Notes: generated from the letters alone by a model not told the origin. DNA of 21,116 nt from Oscillospiraceae bacterium (GCA_017472375.1 JAFUQL010000260.1:1-21116), one strand, 5' to 3'. Positions 1 to 8,298 are shown, numbered from the stretch's first letter. Made by a program: numbers and translations.

Positions 1-168
1 CTGCTGGATAAGCCTGAGCGCCGCCGTGCCGCCATCCGTGCGGACTACATCGGCTACCAGGTGCCGGACGAGTTCGTGGTGGGCTATGGCCTGGACTACG
101 ACGAGAAGTACCGCAACCTGCCCTATGTGGGCATTCTGAAGCCCTCCGTCTACGGCGGCGAGGAGTAA
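1..168 (+). CDS. hpt: Hypoxanthine phosphoribosyltransferase, C-terminal end (partial)
   Basis: The first 168 bases read in frame 1 as the last 55 residues of a purine-salvage phosphoribosyltransferase, which converts hypoxanthine or guanine plus PRPP to IMP or GMP in the cytoplasm. The family-typical tail is visible: VPDEFVVGYGLDYDEKYRN followed by LPYVGILKP, the conserved C-terminal block of bacterial HPRT. The start, PRPP loop and catalytic Asp lie upstream of the window. The stop TAA is at 166-168. It is followed 67 bp later by ftsH, and hpt-ftsH adjacency is common in Firmicutes (usually after tilS), which supports both calls. The end of the gene looks intact. Confidence 0.93.
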   Translation: MLDKPERRRAAIRADYIGYQVPDEFVVGYGLDYDEKYRNLPYVGILKPSVYGGEE

Positions 169-194
169 GCCCCGCCGGCGAACGGGCAAGACTG

Positions 195-218
195 CGCGGG
201 CTCATGGCTGAGCCCGCG
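195..218 (+). promoter_or_regulatory. Perfect 10-bp hairpin between hpt and ftsH
   Basis: Arms CGCGGGCTCA (195-204) and TGAGCCCGCG (209-218) pair perfectly around a TGGC tetraloop. There is no U-tract after it: the next bases are the ftsH ribosome binding site AGGAG (223-227). It is therefore not a canonical terminator. It could be an RNA processing or stability element separating the hpt and ftsH parts of one transcript, or could modulate access to the adjacent ribosome binding site. The structure is seen directly; the role is inference. Confidence 0.55.
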
Positions 219-235
219 GGATAGGAGTTGATAAT

Positions 236-2365
236 TTGCAAAAGAAACCGCATCTGAATGCGCTGTATCTGGCGACCCTTCTGATGCTGGCTCTGGTGGC
301 AGTCACCATGTTCACCTCCGTTTCGGACGGCGGCGAGACCATGGCCTACTCTCAGGTGGTCAGCTACTTCAAGGCGAACCAGGTGACCGGGTTCTCTCTG
401 GACCTGAACACCGGCGTCATTGAGCTGAGCCTGAAGGATGGCCCGGTGGAGCTTCCCGCCGAGACGACGGAGGAAGAAGAGGAAGCGGTGGGCGCCCTGC
501 AGGGGTTGCTGACCGCCCAGGAGCAGACGACCGTCACCCCCCTGAACGGCGGCACCACCATCGTGCACTACAAGCTGCCTTACCCGGCCTATTTTGTCAA
601 CAATCTGGAGGAGTACATCGAGGCCTACGATGAGGCCAATCCCTCGGCCCCCATGGTGTACGACTTCGTGGCTCCCAAGGAGAGCATCCCCTGGGGCGAA
701 CTGCTGATGAGCGGCATGATGATGCTGAGCGTGGTCGCGCTGTTCTTCTTTATGTTCCGCGGCGGCCAGGGCGGCGGCGTGATGAACGTGGGCAAGGCCA
801 AGGTCAAGGATCAGCAGGACGGCGGCCGCAAGGCCACCTTTGCGGATGTGGCCGGCGCCGATGAGGAAAAAGCCGAGCTGGAGGAGGTCGTGGAGTTCCT
901 GAAGAACCCCGGCCGATTCAACACGCTGGGCGCCCGCATTCCCCACGGCGTGCTGCTGGTGGGCCCTCCGGGCACCGGCAAGACCCTGCTGGCCCGCGCC
1001 TGCGCCGGTGAGGCCGGCGTGCCCTTCTACTCCATCTCCGGTTCCGATTTCGTGGAGATGTATGTGGGCGTGGGCGCCTCCCGTGTGCGCGACCTGTTCG
1101 ACAAAGCGAAGAAAAATATGCCCAGCATCATCTTCATCGATGAGATCGATGCGGTGGGCCGTCAGCGCGGCGCCGGTCTGGGCGGCGGCCACGACGAGCG
1201 CGAGCAGACCCTGAACCAGCTTCTGGTGGAGATGGACGGCTTCGGCGCCAACGAGGGCGTCATCGTGATGGCCGCCACCAACCGTGCGGACATTCTGGAC
1301 CAGGCCCTGCTGCGCCCCGGCCGCTTTGACCGCCGCGTGTATGTGGGCATGCCCGACGTGAAGGGCCGCGAGGAGATCCTGCGGGTACACACCCGCAACA
1401 AGCCCCTCGCCCCGGACGTCAAGCTCAAGACCATCGCCCAGTCCACCGTGGGCTTCTCCGGCGCTGACCTGGAGAACCTGGTGAACGAGGCTGCCCTGCT
1501 GGCTGCCCGCCGCAAGAAGAAGGCGATCACCGAGCAGGAGATCGAGGAGGCCTCTATCAAGGTGGTGGCCGGCCCCGAGAAGAAGAGCCATGTGGTCACT
1601 GAGAAGGAGAAGCGCCTGACCGCTTACCATGAGGGCGGCCACGCCATCACCGGCTACTTCTGCCCCACCCATGACCCCGTGCACCAGATCAGCATTGTGC
1701 CCCGCGGTCAGGCGGGCGGCTTTACCATGTACCTGCCCGACAAGGACGCCAGCTATGTGACCAAGACCGCCATGCAGGAGCGCATCGTCACCCTGCTGGG
1801 CGGCCGTGTGGCCGAGCAGCTGGTGCTGGAGGACATCTCCACCGGCGCGTCCAACGACCTGGAGCGCGCCACCAGCACCGCCCGCAGCATGGTCACCCGC
1901 TACGGTTTCAGCGAACGGCTGGGCCCTGTGGTCTACGGCGGCGACCCCGCCCAGACCTTCCTGGGCCGTGATCTGGGTCAGGGCAAGGGCTACAGCGAGA
2001 CCATCGCCACCGAGATCGACGGCGAGGTGCGCGACATCGTGGAGGAAGCCTATGAGACCGCCCGCCGTATCCTGACCGAGCACATGGCCGAGCTGCACAA
2101 GCTGGCCGGTTATCTGATGGAGCGCGAGAAGGTCAGCGGCGAGGAACTCAAGATCATCATGGAGGGCGGCGAGCTGCCCCCTCTGGAGAGCGCCGAGGAG
2201 GCCCCTGCCGAGCCCGCCGCCCCTGCGGCCGAAGCGGCTGAGCAGACCCCTGCCGCCGAGCCTGTGCAGGAGCAGGCCGAAGCTCCCGCCGAGCCCGCTG
2301 CCGAGGAGGCGGCTCCGGCCCAGCCGGAGGGCGATGCGCCCAACAACGGGGAGAGCGGCACCTGA
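236..2365 (+). CDS. ftsH: ATP-dependent zinc metalloprotease FtsH
   Basis: FtsH is a membrane-anchored hexameric AAA+ protease that unfolds and degrades misassembled membrane proteins and selected cytoplasmic regulators. The 709 residues show, in order: a first membrane segment (about 9-28), an extracytoplasmic domain with an acidic patch near 77-83, a second membrane segment (about 155-174), Walker A GPPGTGKT (243-250), Walker B IIFIDEID (298-305), the second region of homology ending near R364, and the zinc site HEGGH (465-469) with a likely third ligand D541. The TTG start at 236 lies 8 nt after AGGAG (223-227); starting at a later Met would remove part of the first membrane segment. The protein is longer than the usual 610-650 residues because of a large external domain and an Ala/Pro/Glu-rich tail of about 60 residues. 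It is probably cotranscribed with hpt. Confidence 0.97.
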   Translation: MQKKPHLNALYLATLLMLALVAVTMFTSVSDGGETMAYSQVVSYFKANQVTGFSLDLNTGVIELSLKDGPVELPAETTEEEEEAVGALQGLLTAQEQTTVTPLNGGTTIVHYKLPYPAYFVNNLEEYIEAYDEANPSAPMVYDFVAPKESIPWGELLMSGMMMLSVVALFFFMFRGGQGGGVMNVGKAKVKDQQDGGRKATFADVAGADEEKAELEEVVEFLKNPGRFNTLGARIPHGVLLVGPPGTGKTLLARACAGEAGVPFYSISGSDFVEMYVGVGASRVRDLFDKAKKNMPSIIFIDEIDAVGRQRGAGLGGGHDEREQTLNQLLVEMDGFGANEGVIVMAATNRADILDQALLRPGRFDRRVYVGMPDVKGREEILRVHTRNKPLAPDVKLKTIAQSTVGFSGADLENLVNEAALLAARRKKKAITEQEIEEASIKVVAGPEKKSHVVTEKEKRLTAYHEGGHAITGYFCPTHDPVHQISIVPRGQAGGFTMYLPDKDASYVTKTAMQERIVTLLGGRVAEQLVLEDISTGASNDLERATSTARSMVTRYGFSERLGPVVYGGDPAQTFLGRDLGQGKGYSETIATEIDGEVRDIVEEAYETARRILTEHMAELHKLAGYLMEREKVSGEELKIIMEGGELPPLESAEEAPAEPAAPAAEAAEQTPAAEPVQEQAEAPAEPAAEEAAPAQPEGDAPNNGESGT

Positions 2366-2394
2366 CGCAGCCCCGCAAGAGGAGGAAACTGGCA

Positions 2395-3348
2395 ATGGAA
2401 CAGAATTTTGATCTGATCGCTCAGTCCCGTGCCAACTATTACACCAAGGGCAGCCCCGTGCAGTTTGTGCGGGTGGAGCTGCTGAAAGGGGAGGAGACCG
2501 GCGAGATCGCCGTGTGCCTCACCTTTAAGAACGTGGCCCCCGAGGTCATCAGCGGACTTGCGGTGAACTTCCGCTGCAAGAACCCCGCGGGCGAGGTGCT
2601 GTGCGAGGCGCAGTATCGCTACGAGGGCCTGTACACGGCACAGGGCGAGCTGTTTGGCGCAGATGACGCGGTGTATGTGTCCGACGGCCCGGTGGGCAGC
2701 GTGGATGTGGAGCTGAGCCAGATGTGGCTGGAGGACGGCACCTGTGTGCCGCTGGACCAGTACAAGCGGGTGCGCCTGCCCGCCCCCAAGGCTCTGCCCC
2801 AGGAGCTGGCCCGCCGGCTGAAACAGAAGGTGGGCGGCGATGCCGACCTGAAAGTGGCCCCCCAGATGATGGAGAGCGGCTGGTACTGCGCCTGCGGCGC
2901 GTTCCATCCCACCGAGGAGGGCTGTGTGTGGTGCAGTGAGTGCGGCAACGACCGCATCCTGCTGCAGAACGCCCTGTCCAACCTGCTGCAGCAGAGCCAC
3001 AGCCAGGCGGCTGCGGCTGACGAGCCCACCCGTGTGGTCACCCCGGGCTTCCGGGACGAGAACCCCACCCGCGTGGTCACCGACCTGACCGAGGAGCAGC
3101 GGGAGGCTCTGGCCCGCAAGGCTGCCCCCGCTGCAGCGGACGAGGAGGACGACAGCGATATGAAGATCGCTCCGCCCCGCAAGGCCCCTGCCCCGCAGGA
3201 GGTCATGGAGAGCGATGCGGAGGAGGACGAGGCGGAGGATCCGGACGAGACCGCCCGGGCCATCATCCGCTGGGCGCCCCCCATCACGCTGGTGCTGTGC
3301 GCCATTATCGCCCTTGTGGGTTACCTGTGGGTGAAGCTGTTCGCGTAA
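2395..3348 (+). CDS. Tail-anchored zinc-ribbon protein of unknown function
   Basis: I do not recognise a named family for this 317-residue protein. The first 130 residues look like a beta-rich domain. A zinc-ribbon-like module follows, starting at W163, with C165, C167, C177, C180 and C183. Next comes a long charged, disordered region containing PTRVVT twice (211-216 and 224-229) and acidic runs. A single hydrophobic segment (about 292-314) ends three or four residues before the C-terminus. This predicts a cytoplasmic body tail-anchored in the membrane with no signal peptide. The ATG follows AGAGGAGGA (2378-2386) and lies 29 bp after the ftsH stop, so it is probably in the ftsH operon, with a terminator right behind it. 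A role linked to FtsH or to Ser/Thr kinase signalling at the repeated Thr motifs is conjecture. Confidence 0.85.
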   Translation: MEQNFDLIAQSRANYYTKGSPVQFVRVELLKGEETGEIAVCLTFKNVAPEVISGLAVNFRCKNPAGEVLCEAQYRYEGLYTAQGELFGADDAVYVSDGPVGSVDVELSQMWLEDGTCVPLDQYKRVRLPAPKALPQELARRLKQKVGGDADLKVAPQMMESGWYCACGAFHPTEEGCVWCSECGNDRILLQNALSNLLQQSHSQAAAADEPTRVVTPGFRDENPTRVVTDLTEEQREALARKAAPAAADEEDDSDMKIAPPRKAPAPQEVMESDAEEDEAEDPDETARAIIRWAPPITLVLCAIIALVGYLWVKLFA

Positions 3349-3384
3349 GAGCGCGAAAAAAGCGGAACACCGTCAAACCGTTTC

Positions 3385-3412
3385 GAGCGGCCGGCAACGG
3401 CCGCTCTTTTTT
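3385..3412 (+). terminator. Intrinsic terminator ending the hpt-ftsH-zinc ribbon unit
   Basis: A 9-bp perfect GC-rich stem, GAGCGGCCG (3385-3393) with CGGCCGCTC (3398-3406), closes a GCAA loop and is followed directly by six T residues (3407-3412). It lies 37 bp after the stop of the zinc-ribbon gene and before the next promoter. Confidence 0.92.
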
Positions 3413-3455
3413 GTCCCATAAGTGGGACAGAAAGGGAAGCAGCGTTGGAATTTGG

Positions 3456-3484
3456 TTGACAGCGCGGCCAAAAACATGTTTAAA
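3456..3484 (+). promoter_or_regulatory. SigmaA-type promoter for the topoisomerase operon
   Basis: A perfect -35 TTGACA (3456-3461) is followed after 17 bp by TTTAAA (3479-3484), or with 18 bp by TTAAAT, in a short AT-rich island (TTTAAATAAATA). Transcription starting near 3491 would give a leader of roughly 125 nt. That leader is GC-rich and can form a hairpin, CCCCGT (3523-3528) with GCGGGG (3533-3538). No coding frame is convincing in it. Confidence 0.7.
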
Positions 3485-3618
3485 TAAATACTGCTGTTTC
3501 AGGCCCGGCCACCGGCTGCCCGCCCCGTCCACGCGGGGCCGCAGGCGGCTGCGGTGGGCTGCGGCATTCGGGCGCGGGGCACACCCCTGCGCGTATACAC
3601 TGAGTACGGAGGCAACAC

Positions 3619-5595
3619 ATGGCAAAACGACAGGCCTACGACAACGAAAGCATCACCAGCCTGAAGGGCGCGGACCGGGTGCGCCAGCGCCCCGGAGTCA
3701 TCTTCGGCTCGGACGGCGTGGAGGGCTGCGCCCACGCCATCTTTGAGATCCTGGCCAACTCCATCGACGAGGCCAGAGAGGGACATGGCGACCGGATCCT
3801 GCTCACCCGCTTCAAGGACGGCAGCATTCAGGTGGAGGACTTTGGCCGGGGCATCCCTGTGGACTACAACCAGAGCGAGGGCCGCTACAACTGGGACCTG
3901 CTGTTCTGCGAGCTGTATGCGGGCGGCAAGTACACCGCCGGTGCGGCCAACTACGAGTACAGCCTCGGTCTGAACGGTCTGGGTCTGTGTGCCACCCAGT
4001 ACGCCAGCGAGTGGATGACCGCCGACATCTACCGGGACGGCTGCCATTACCATCTGGACTTCAAGAAGGGCGAAAACGTGGGCGGTCTGAAAAAGGAGCC
4101 CCACAAGGGCCGCCGTACCGGCAGCGTCATCCGCTGGAAGCCCGACTCGGAGGTGTTCACCGACATCAATGTGCCCGCCGAGTATTTCCCGGATATGCTG
4201 AAGCGGCAGGCGGCCATCAACGCGGGCGTTACGCTGGTGCTGCGGGACGAGACCGGCCCCGAGACCGTGGAGCAGACCTACTTCTATGCCGAGGGCATTC
4301 AGGCCTATGTGAACGAGGCGGTGGGCCTGGACGGCCTGACCCCGGTGACCTACTGCGAGAGCAGTGCCGTGGGCCGCGACCGGGCTGACCAGCCGGATTA
4401 TAAGGTGAAGATGACCGCCGCGTTCTGCTTCTCCAACAAGGTGCAGCTTCTGGAGTACTACCACAACTCCAGCTGGCTGGAACACGGCGGCAGCCCCGAC
4501 AAGGCGGTGCGCCTGGCCTTTGTCAGCCAGATCCACGCCTATCTGCAGGCCAAGAACCTGTACAAGAAGGGCGAGAGCAAGATCACCTTTGCGGATGTGC
4601 AGGACTGCCTGGTGTTCGTGTCCTCCTGCTTCTCCACCCGCACCAGCTACGAGAACCAGACCAAGAAGGCCCTGACCAACAAGTTCGTGGCCCAGGCCAT
4701 GACCGACTTCCTGAAACACTATCTGGAGGTCTACTTCATTGAGCACCCCGACGAGGCAATGAAGCTGTGCAAGCAGGTGCTCATCAACAAGCAGAGCCGC
4801 GAGCACGCGGAAAAAACGCGCCAGTCCATCAAAAAGACCATGACCAGCCAGCTGGACATCGCCAACCGGGTGGCCAAGTTCGTGGACTGCCGCAGCCGGG
4901 ACGCCTCGGTACGCGAGCTGTACATCGTGGAGGGCGACTCGGCCATGGGCGCGGTCAAGACCAGCCGCGATTCGGAGTTCCAGGCCATCATGCCCATCCG
5001 CGGCAAGATCCTGAACTGCCTCAAGGCCGACTACGACCGCATCTTCAAGAGCGAGGTCATCACCGACCTGATCAAGGTCATGGGCTGCGGCGTGGAGCTG
5101 GGCGGCAAGGGACGCAAGGATCTGGCCACCTTTGACCTGAACGCCCTGCGCTTCAATAAGGTGGTCATCTGTACTGATGCGGACGTGGACGGCTACCAGA
5201 TCCGCACGCTGGTGCTGACCATGCTGTACCGTCTGGTGCCCACCCTCATCGACAAGGGCTACGTCTACATCGCCGAGAGCCCTCTGTACGAGATCAACAC
5301 CAAAAACAAGACCTACTTCGCCTACACCGAGGCCGAAAAGGCGGGCATCCTGTCCCGCATCGAGGGGCAGAAGTACACCATCCAGCGCTCCAAAGGTCTG
5401 GGTGAGAACGACCCCGAGATGATGTGGCTGACCACCATGAACCCCGCCAGCCGCCGGCTCATCCAGGTGCTGCCCACCGATGTGGAGGAGACCGCCCGGG
5501 TGTTTGACCTGCTGCTGGGCGACAACCTGGCCGGCCGCAAGGAGCACATCGCCCTGCACGGCGCGGAGTACCTGGATGACCTGGACCTGTCGTAA
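3619..5595 (+). CDS. Type IIA DNA topoisomerase, divergent B subunit (GyrB/ParE family)
   Basis: This is the ATPase and TOPRIM subunit of a type IIA topoisomerase; with the next gene it should pass one DNA duplex through another using ATP. In 658 residues the GHKL ATPase shows E43 as general base and N47 for Mg (FEILANSIDEA), D74 in DFGRGIP, the LGLNGLG lid region (117-123) and the QTK loop at 347-349. The TOPRIM domain has EGDSA (438-442) and DADVDG (520-525), then SKGLGE (591-596). Motifs differ from ordinary GyrB: ELLANSIDEA-like ATP site with Ala before the Mg Asn instead of Asp, and SLGLNGLG in place of SGGLHGVG. It is therefore a divergent paralogue, perhaps filling the ParE role, rather than the main GyrB. 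The ATG has GGAGG (3608-3612) 6 nt upstream. It starts a two-gene operon. Confidence 0.93.
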   Translation: MAKRQAYDNESITSLKGADRVRQRPGVIFGSDGVEGCAHAIFEILANSIDEAREGHGDRILLTRFKDGSIQVEDFGRGIPVDYNQSEGRYNWDLLFCELYAGGKYTAGAANYEYSLGLNGLGLCATQYASEWMTADIYRDGCHYHLDFKKGENVGGLKKEPHKGRRTGSVIRWKPDSEVFTDINVPAEYFPDMLKRQAAINAGVTLVLRDETGPETVEQTYFYAEGIQAYVNEAVGLDGLTPVTYCESSAVGRDRADQPDYKVKMTAAFCFSNKVQLLEYYHNSSWLEHGGSPDKAVRLAFVSQIHAYLQAKNLYKKGESKITFADVQDCLVFVSSCFSTRTSYENQTKKALTNKFVAQAMTDFLKHYLEVYFIEHPDEAMKLCKQVLINKQSREHAEKTRQSIKKTMTSQLDIANRVAKFVDCRSRDASVRELYIVEGDSAMGAVKTSRDSEFQAIMPIRGKILNCLKADYDRIFKSEVITDLIKVMGCGVELGGKGRKDLATFDLNALRFNKVVICTDADVDGYQIRTLVLTMLYRLVPTLIDKGYVYIAESPLYEINTKNKTYFAYTEAEKAGILSRIEGQKYTIQRSKGLGENDPEMMWLTTMNPASRRLIQVLPTDVEETARVFDLLLGDNLAGRKEHIALHGAEYLDDLDLS

Positions 5596-5647
5596 GGTCC
5601 GGCGCGTCCGTTCCGTTCATGCTTTTTAGGAAAGGCAGTTGAAATAC

Positions 5648-7906
5648 ATGGCAAAGAAACCCACCAAAAAGCGCACCTCTGCGCCCGCCCGGCCTCAGCT
5701 GGGGGACGGCGTGGAGATCCTGTCGGCCGGCGTGGTGCTGCACACCCCCATCACCGAGACGCTGGAGACCAACTATATGCCCTACGCCATGAGCGTCATC
5801 GTGTCCCGTGCGCTGCCGGAGATCGACGGCTTCAAGCCCGCCCACCGCAAGCTGCTGTACACCATGTACGACATGGGCCTGCTGAAGGGCGCCCGCACCA
5901 AGAGCGCCACCATCGTGGGCAGCACCATGCACCTGAACCCCCACGGCGACGCCGCCATCTACGAGACCATGGTGCGCATGGGCCGGGGCAACGAGAGCCT
6001 GCTGGTGCCCTTTGTGGACTCCAAGGGCAACTTCGGCAAGGCATACAGCCGGGACATGGCCTACGCCGCCAGCCGATACACCGAGGCCCGGCTGGAGCCG
6101 GTGTGTGAGGAGCTGTTCCGGGACATCGACAAGGACACCGTGGACTTTGTGCCCAACTACGACGGTTCCACCACCGAGCCCACCCTGCTGCCGGTGACCT
6201 TCCCCACCATTCTGGCCAACAACACGCTGGGCATCGCCGTGGGCATGGCCTCCAACATCTGTTCCTTCAACCTGTCCGAGCTGTGCCAGGCCACCGTGGC
6301 CCTGATGAAGGACGAGCAGGCCGACCTGTCGGTCTGCCTGCCCGCCCCTGACTTTGTGGGCGGCGGCCAGATCCTGTACGACGCTGCCGAGATGCAGAAG
6401 GTCTACGAATACGGCCGGGGCAGCATCCGGGTGCGGGCGGTCTACCGCTATGAAAAAGAGGGCAACCGCATCGAGGTGACCCAGATCCCCCCCACCACCA
6501 CGGTGGAGGCCATCATGGACAAGATCGCCGATCTGGTCAAGGCGGGCCGCATCAAGGAGATCAGCGACATGCGCGATGAGACCGACCTGAACGGCCTCAA
6601 GCTGACCATCGACCTGAAACGCGGCCAGGATCCGGACAAGCTGATGCAGAAGCTGTACAAGGCTACCCCCATGGAGGACAGCTTCGCCTGCAACTTCAAT
6701 GTGCTGGTGGGCGGTCAGCCCCGGGTCATGGGCGTGCGGGAGATCCTGCGGGAGTGGGTGGCCTTCCGCACCGAGTGTGTGCGCCGCCGCACCTACCACG
6801 ACCTGCAGGGCAAGAAAAAGCGGATGCACCTGCTGCGCGGCCTGGAGGCCATCCTGCTGGACATCGACAAGGCCATCGACATCGTGCGCAACACCGAGGA
6901 GGAGTCCGAGGTGGTGCCCAACCTGATGATCGGCTTCGGCATTGACGAGGTGCAGGCCGAGTATGTGGCCGAGATCAAGCTGCGCCACCTGAACCGGGAG
7001 TACATCCTCAAGCGCACCGCCGAGATCGAGGAGCTGGAGAAGGAGATCGCCCGGCTGGAGGACATCCTGGCCAGCAAGGCCAGGATGCGCCGTATAATCG
7101 TGGACGAGCTGAACGCGGTGGCCAAGAAATACGGCAAGCCCCGCCGCAGCGAGATCGTCTACGACCTGCCCGACGACGAGGGCGAGGAGGAGACCGCCGC
7201 CATGGCCGATTACCCGGTGGTGCTGTTCTTCACCCGGGAGGGCTACTTCAAGAAGATCATCCCCCAGTCGCTGCGGATGTCCGGTGAACAGAAGCTGAAG
7301 GAGGGCGACGAGGTCACCCAGCGGGTGGAGGCTAAGAACGACGACTGGCTGCTGTTCTTTACCAACCACCAGCAGGTGTACAAGTGCCGTGCCGGCGAGT
7401 TCGACGACACCAAGGCCAGCGTGCTGGGCGACTATGTGGCCAACCGGCTGGGCATGGATGAGGGTGAGCTGCCGGTGTACATGGCGGTCACTGCCGGGTA
7501 CGAGGGCCATATGCTGTTCTTCTTCGAGAGCGGCAAGTGCGCCAAGGTGGCCATGGAGAGCTACGCCACCAAGCAGAACCGCAAAAAGCTGCTGAAAGCC
7601 TACAGCGCCAAGGAGGCGCTGGCGGCCATGCTGTACCTGAAGGAGGAGACCGAGCTGGCCATCCGCACCACCGGCGGCCGGATGCTGCTGGTGGGCAGTG
7701 CCCAGATCAGCGCAAAGACCACCCGGGACAGCGCGGGCGTTGCGGTCATCACCCTGAAACGCAACCAGAAGATCGCCCACGTCGGCCCTGCCGAAGGGCT
7801 GGAGCTGGCGGACCCCCACCGCTACCGGGTGCGCACCCTGCCTGCGGCGGGCGCCATCCTGCGCAGCGAGGACACCGCCGAGCAGCTGAAGCTGGGCGAG
7901 AGCTGA
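5648..7906 (+). CDS. Type IIA DNA topoisomerase, divergent A subunit (GyrA/ParC family)
   Basis: This is the DNA breakage-reunion subunit, partner of the B subunit 52 bp upstream. Numbered from ATG 5648 (752 residues), the catalytic tyrosine is Y144 with R143 before it (SRYTEARL). The quinolone-determining helix reads NPHGDAAIYET, with Ala102 where E. coli GyrA has Ser83 and Glu106 at the Asp87 position. A tower and coiled coil follow (about 380-500). A C-terminal beta-propeller-like domain begins near 518 (VVLFFTREGYFKKI). I see no GyrA box (QRRGGKG), so wrapping and negative supercoiling are unlikely and a topoisomerase IV-like decatenase is more plausible. Upstream bases are AGGAAAGG (5628-5635). 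An in-frame TTG at 5639 is possible, but MAKKPTKKR from the ATG looks more natural. The canonical gyrase genes presumably lie elsewhere. Confidence 0.93.
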   Translation: MAKKPTKKRTSAPARPQLGDGVEILSAGVVLHTPITETLETNYMPYAMSVIVSRALPEIDGFKPAHRKLLYTMYDMGLLKGARTKSATIVGSTMHLNPHGDAAIYETMVRMGRGNESLLVPFVDSKGNFGKAYSRDMAYAASRYTEARLEPVCEELFRDIDKDTVDFVPNYDGSTTEPTLLPVTFPTILANNTLGIAVGMASNICSFNLSELCQATVALMKDEQADLSVCLPAPDFVGGGQILYDAAEMQKVYEYGRGSIRVRAVYRYEKEGNRIEVTQIPPTTTVEAIMDKIADLVKAGRIKEISDMRDETDLNGLKLTIDLKRGQDPDKLMQKLYKATPMEDSFACNFNVLVGGQPRVMGVREILREWVAFRTECVRRRTYHDLQGKKKRMHLLRGLEAILLDIDKAIDIVRNTEEESEVVPNLMIGFGIDEVQAEYVAEIKLRHLNREYILKRTAEIEELEKEIARLEDILASKARMRRIIVDELNAVAKKYGKPRRSEIVYDLPDDEGEEETAAMADYPVVLFFTREGYFKKIIPQSLRMSGEQKLKEGDEVTQRVEAKNDDWLLFFTNHQQVYKCRAGEFDDTKASVLGDYVANRLGMDEGELPVYMAVTAGYEGHMLFFFESGKCAKVAMESYATKQNRKKLLKAYSAKEALAAMLYLKEETELAIRTTGGRMLLVGSAQISAKTTRDSAGVAVITLKRNQKIAHVGPAEGLELADPHRYRVRTLPAAGAILRSEDTAEQLKLGES

Positions 7907-7977
7907 GCGCCGACGGGGCGCGAAATGCCTCATCCGGGTGGCTGTGTGAAAAAGTGCCCGGCGGGGAAGATTTTTAC

Positions 7978-8006
7978 TTGCAATCAGACACTGGTTGTGA
8001 TATGAT
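7978..8006 (+). promoter_or_regulatory. Strong extended -10 promoter for secG
   Basis: TTGCAA (7978-7983), a 17-bp spacer and TATGAT (8001-8006), preceded by the extended -10 TGA (7998-8000). A second TATAAT hexamer at 8023-8028 lacks a good -35. No convincing terminator separates this from the topoisomerase A gene, so some read-through into secG is possible. Confidence 0.8.
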
Positions 8007-8049
8007 ACCATTACATGACGTGTATAATCAGTGAAGGAGCGTTCACACT

Positions 8050-8298
8050 ATGAATATCATGGAAATCATCTGCGGTATTGTTCTGATCCTGGCGGCCGTG
8101 GGCATCATCGCCCTGACCTCCATGCAGGAGAACCAGGGCAAGGGTCTGTCCGGCGCCATCATGGGCGGCAGCGACCCCATGGCTGCTGGCCGCGCCCGCA
8201 GCAACGAGGCCAAGATGGCTCAGATGACCAAGATCCTGGGCATCGTGTTCGTCGTGGTCACCCTGCTGGTCAGCGTGATCAGCGTTCGCCTGGGTTAA
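8050..8298 (+). CDS. secG: Preprotein translocase subunit SecG
   Basis: SecG is a small membrane subunit of the SecYEG channel that aids SecA-driven export. The 82 residues contain two hydrophobic segments (about 3-22 and 60-80) around the conserved cytoplasmic loop QENQGKGLSGAIMGGSD (26-42), the family signature, here with AIMGG where others have SIGGG or AFGGG. Size and topology match the family. The ATG is preceded by GAAGGAG (8033-8039) with 10-nt spacing. It has its own strong promoter and is followed by a terminator, then rnr. The secG-rnr order is typical of Firmicutes, although smpB, often third, is not in this window. Confidence 0.95.
   Translation: MNIMEIICGIVLILAAVGIIALTSMQENQGKGLSGAIMGGSDPMAAGRARSNEAKMAQMTKILGIVFVVVTLLVSVISVRLG

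Noticed and set aside
3297..3746. Plus-strand 149-codon frame bridging the zinc-ribbon gene and the topoisomerase B gene
   Set aside because: It runs through the terminator, the promoter and the start of the next gene in another frame, with composition typical of a shadow.
7935..7975. Possible terminator between the topoisomerase A gene and secG
   Set aside because: The stem CCGGG/CCCGG is only 5 bp with a 17-nt loop, and the T-run is displaced by 9 nt; too weak to call.
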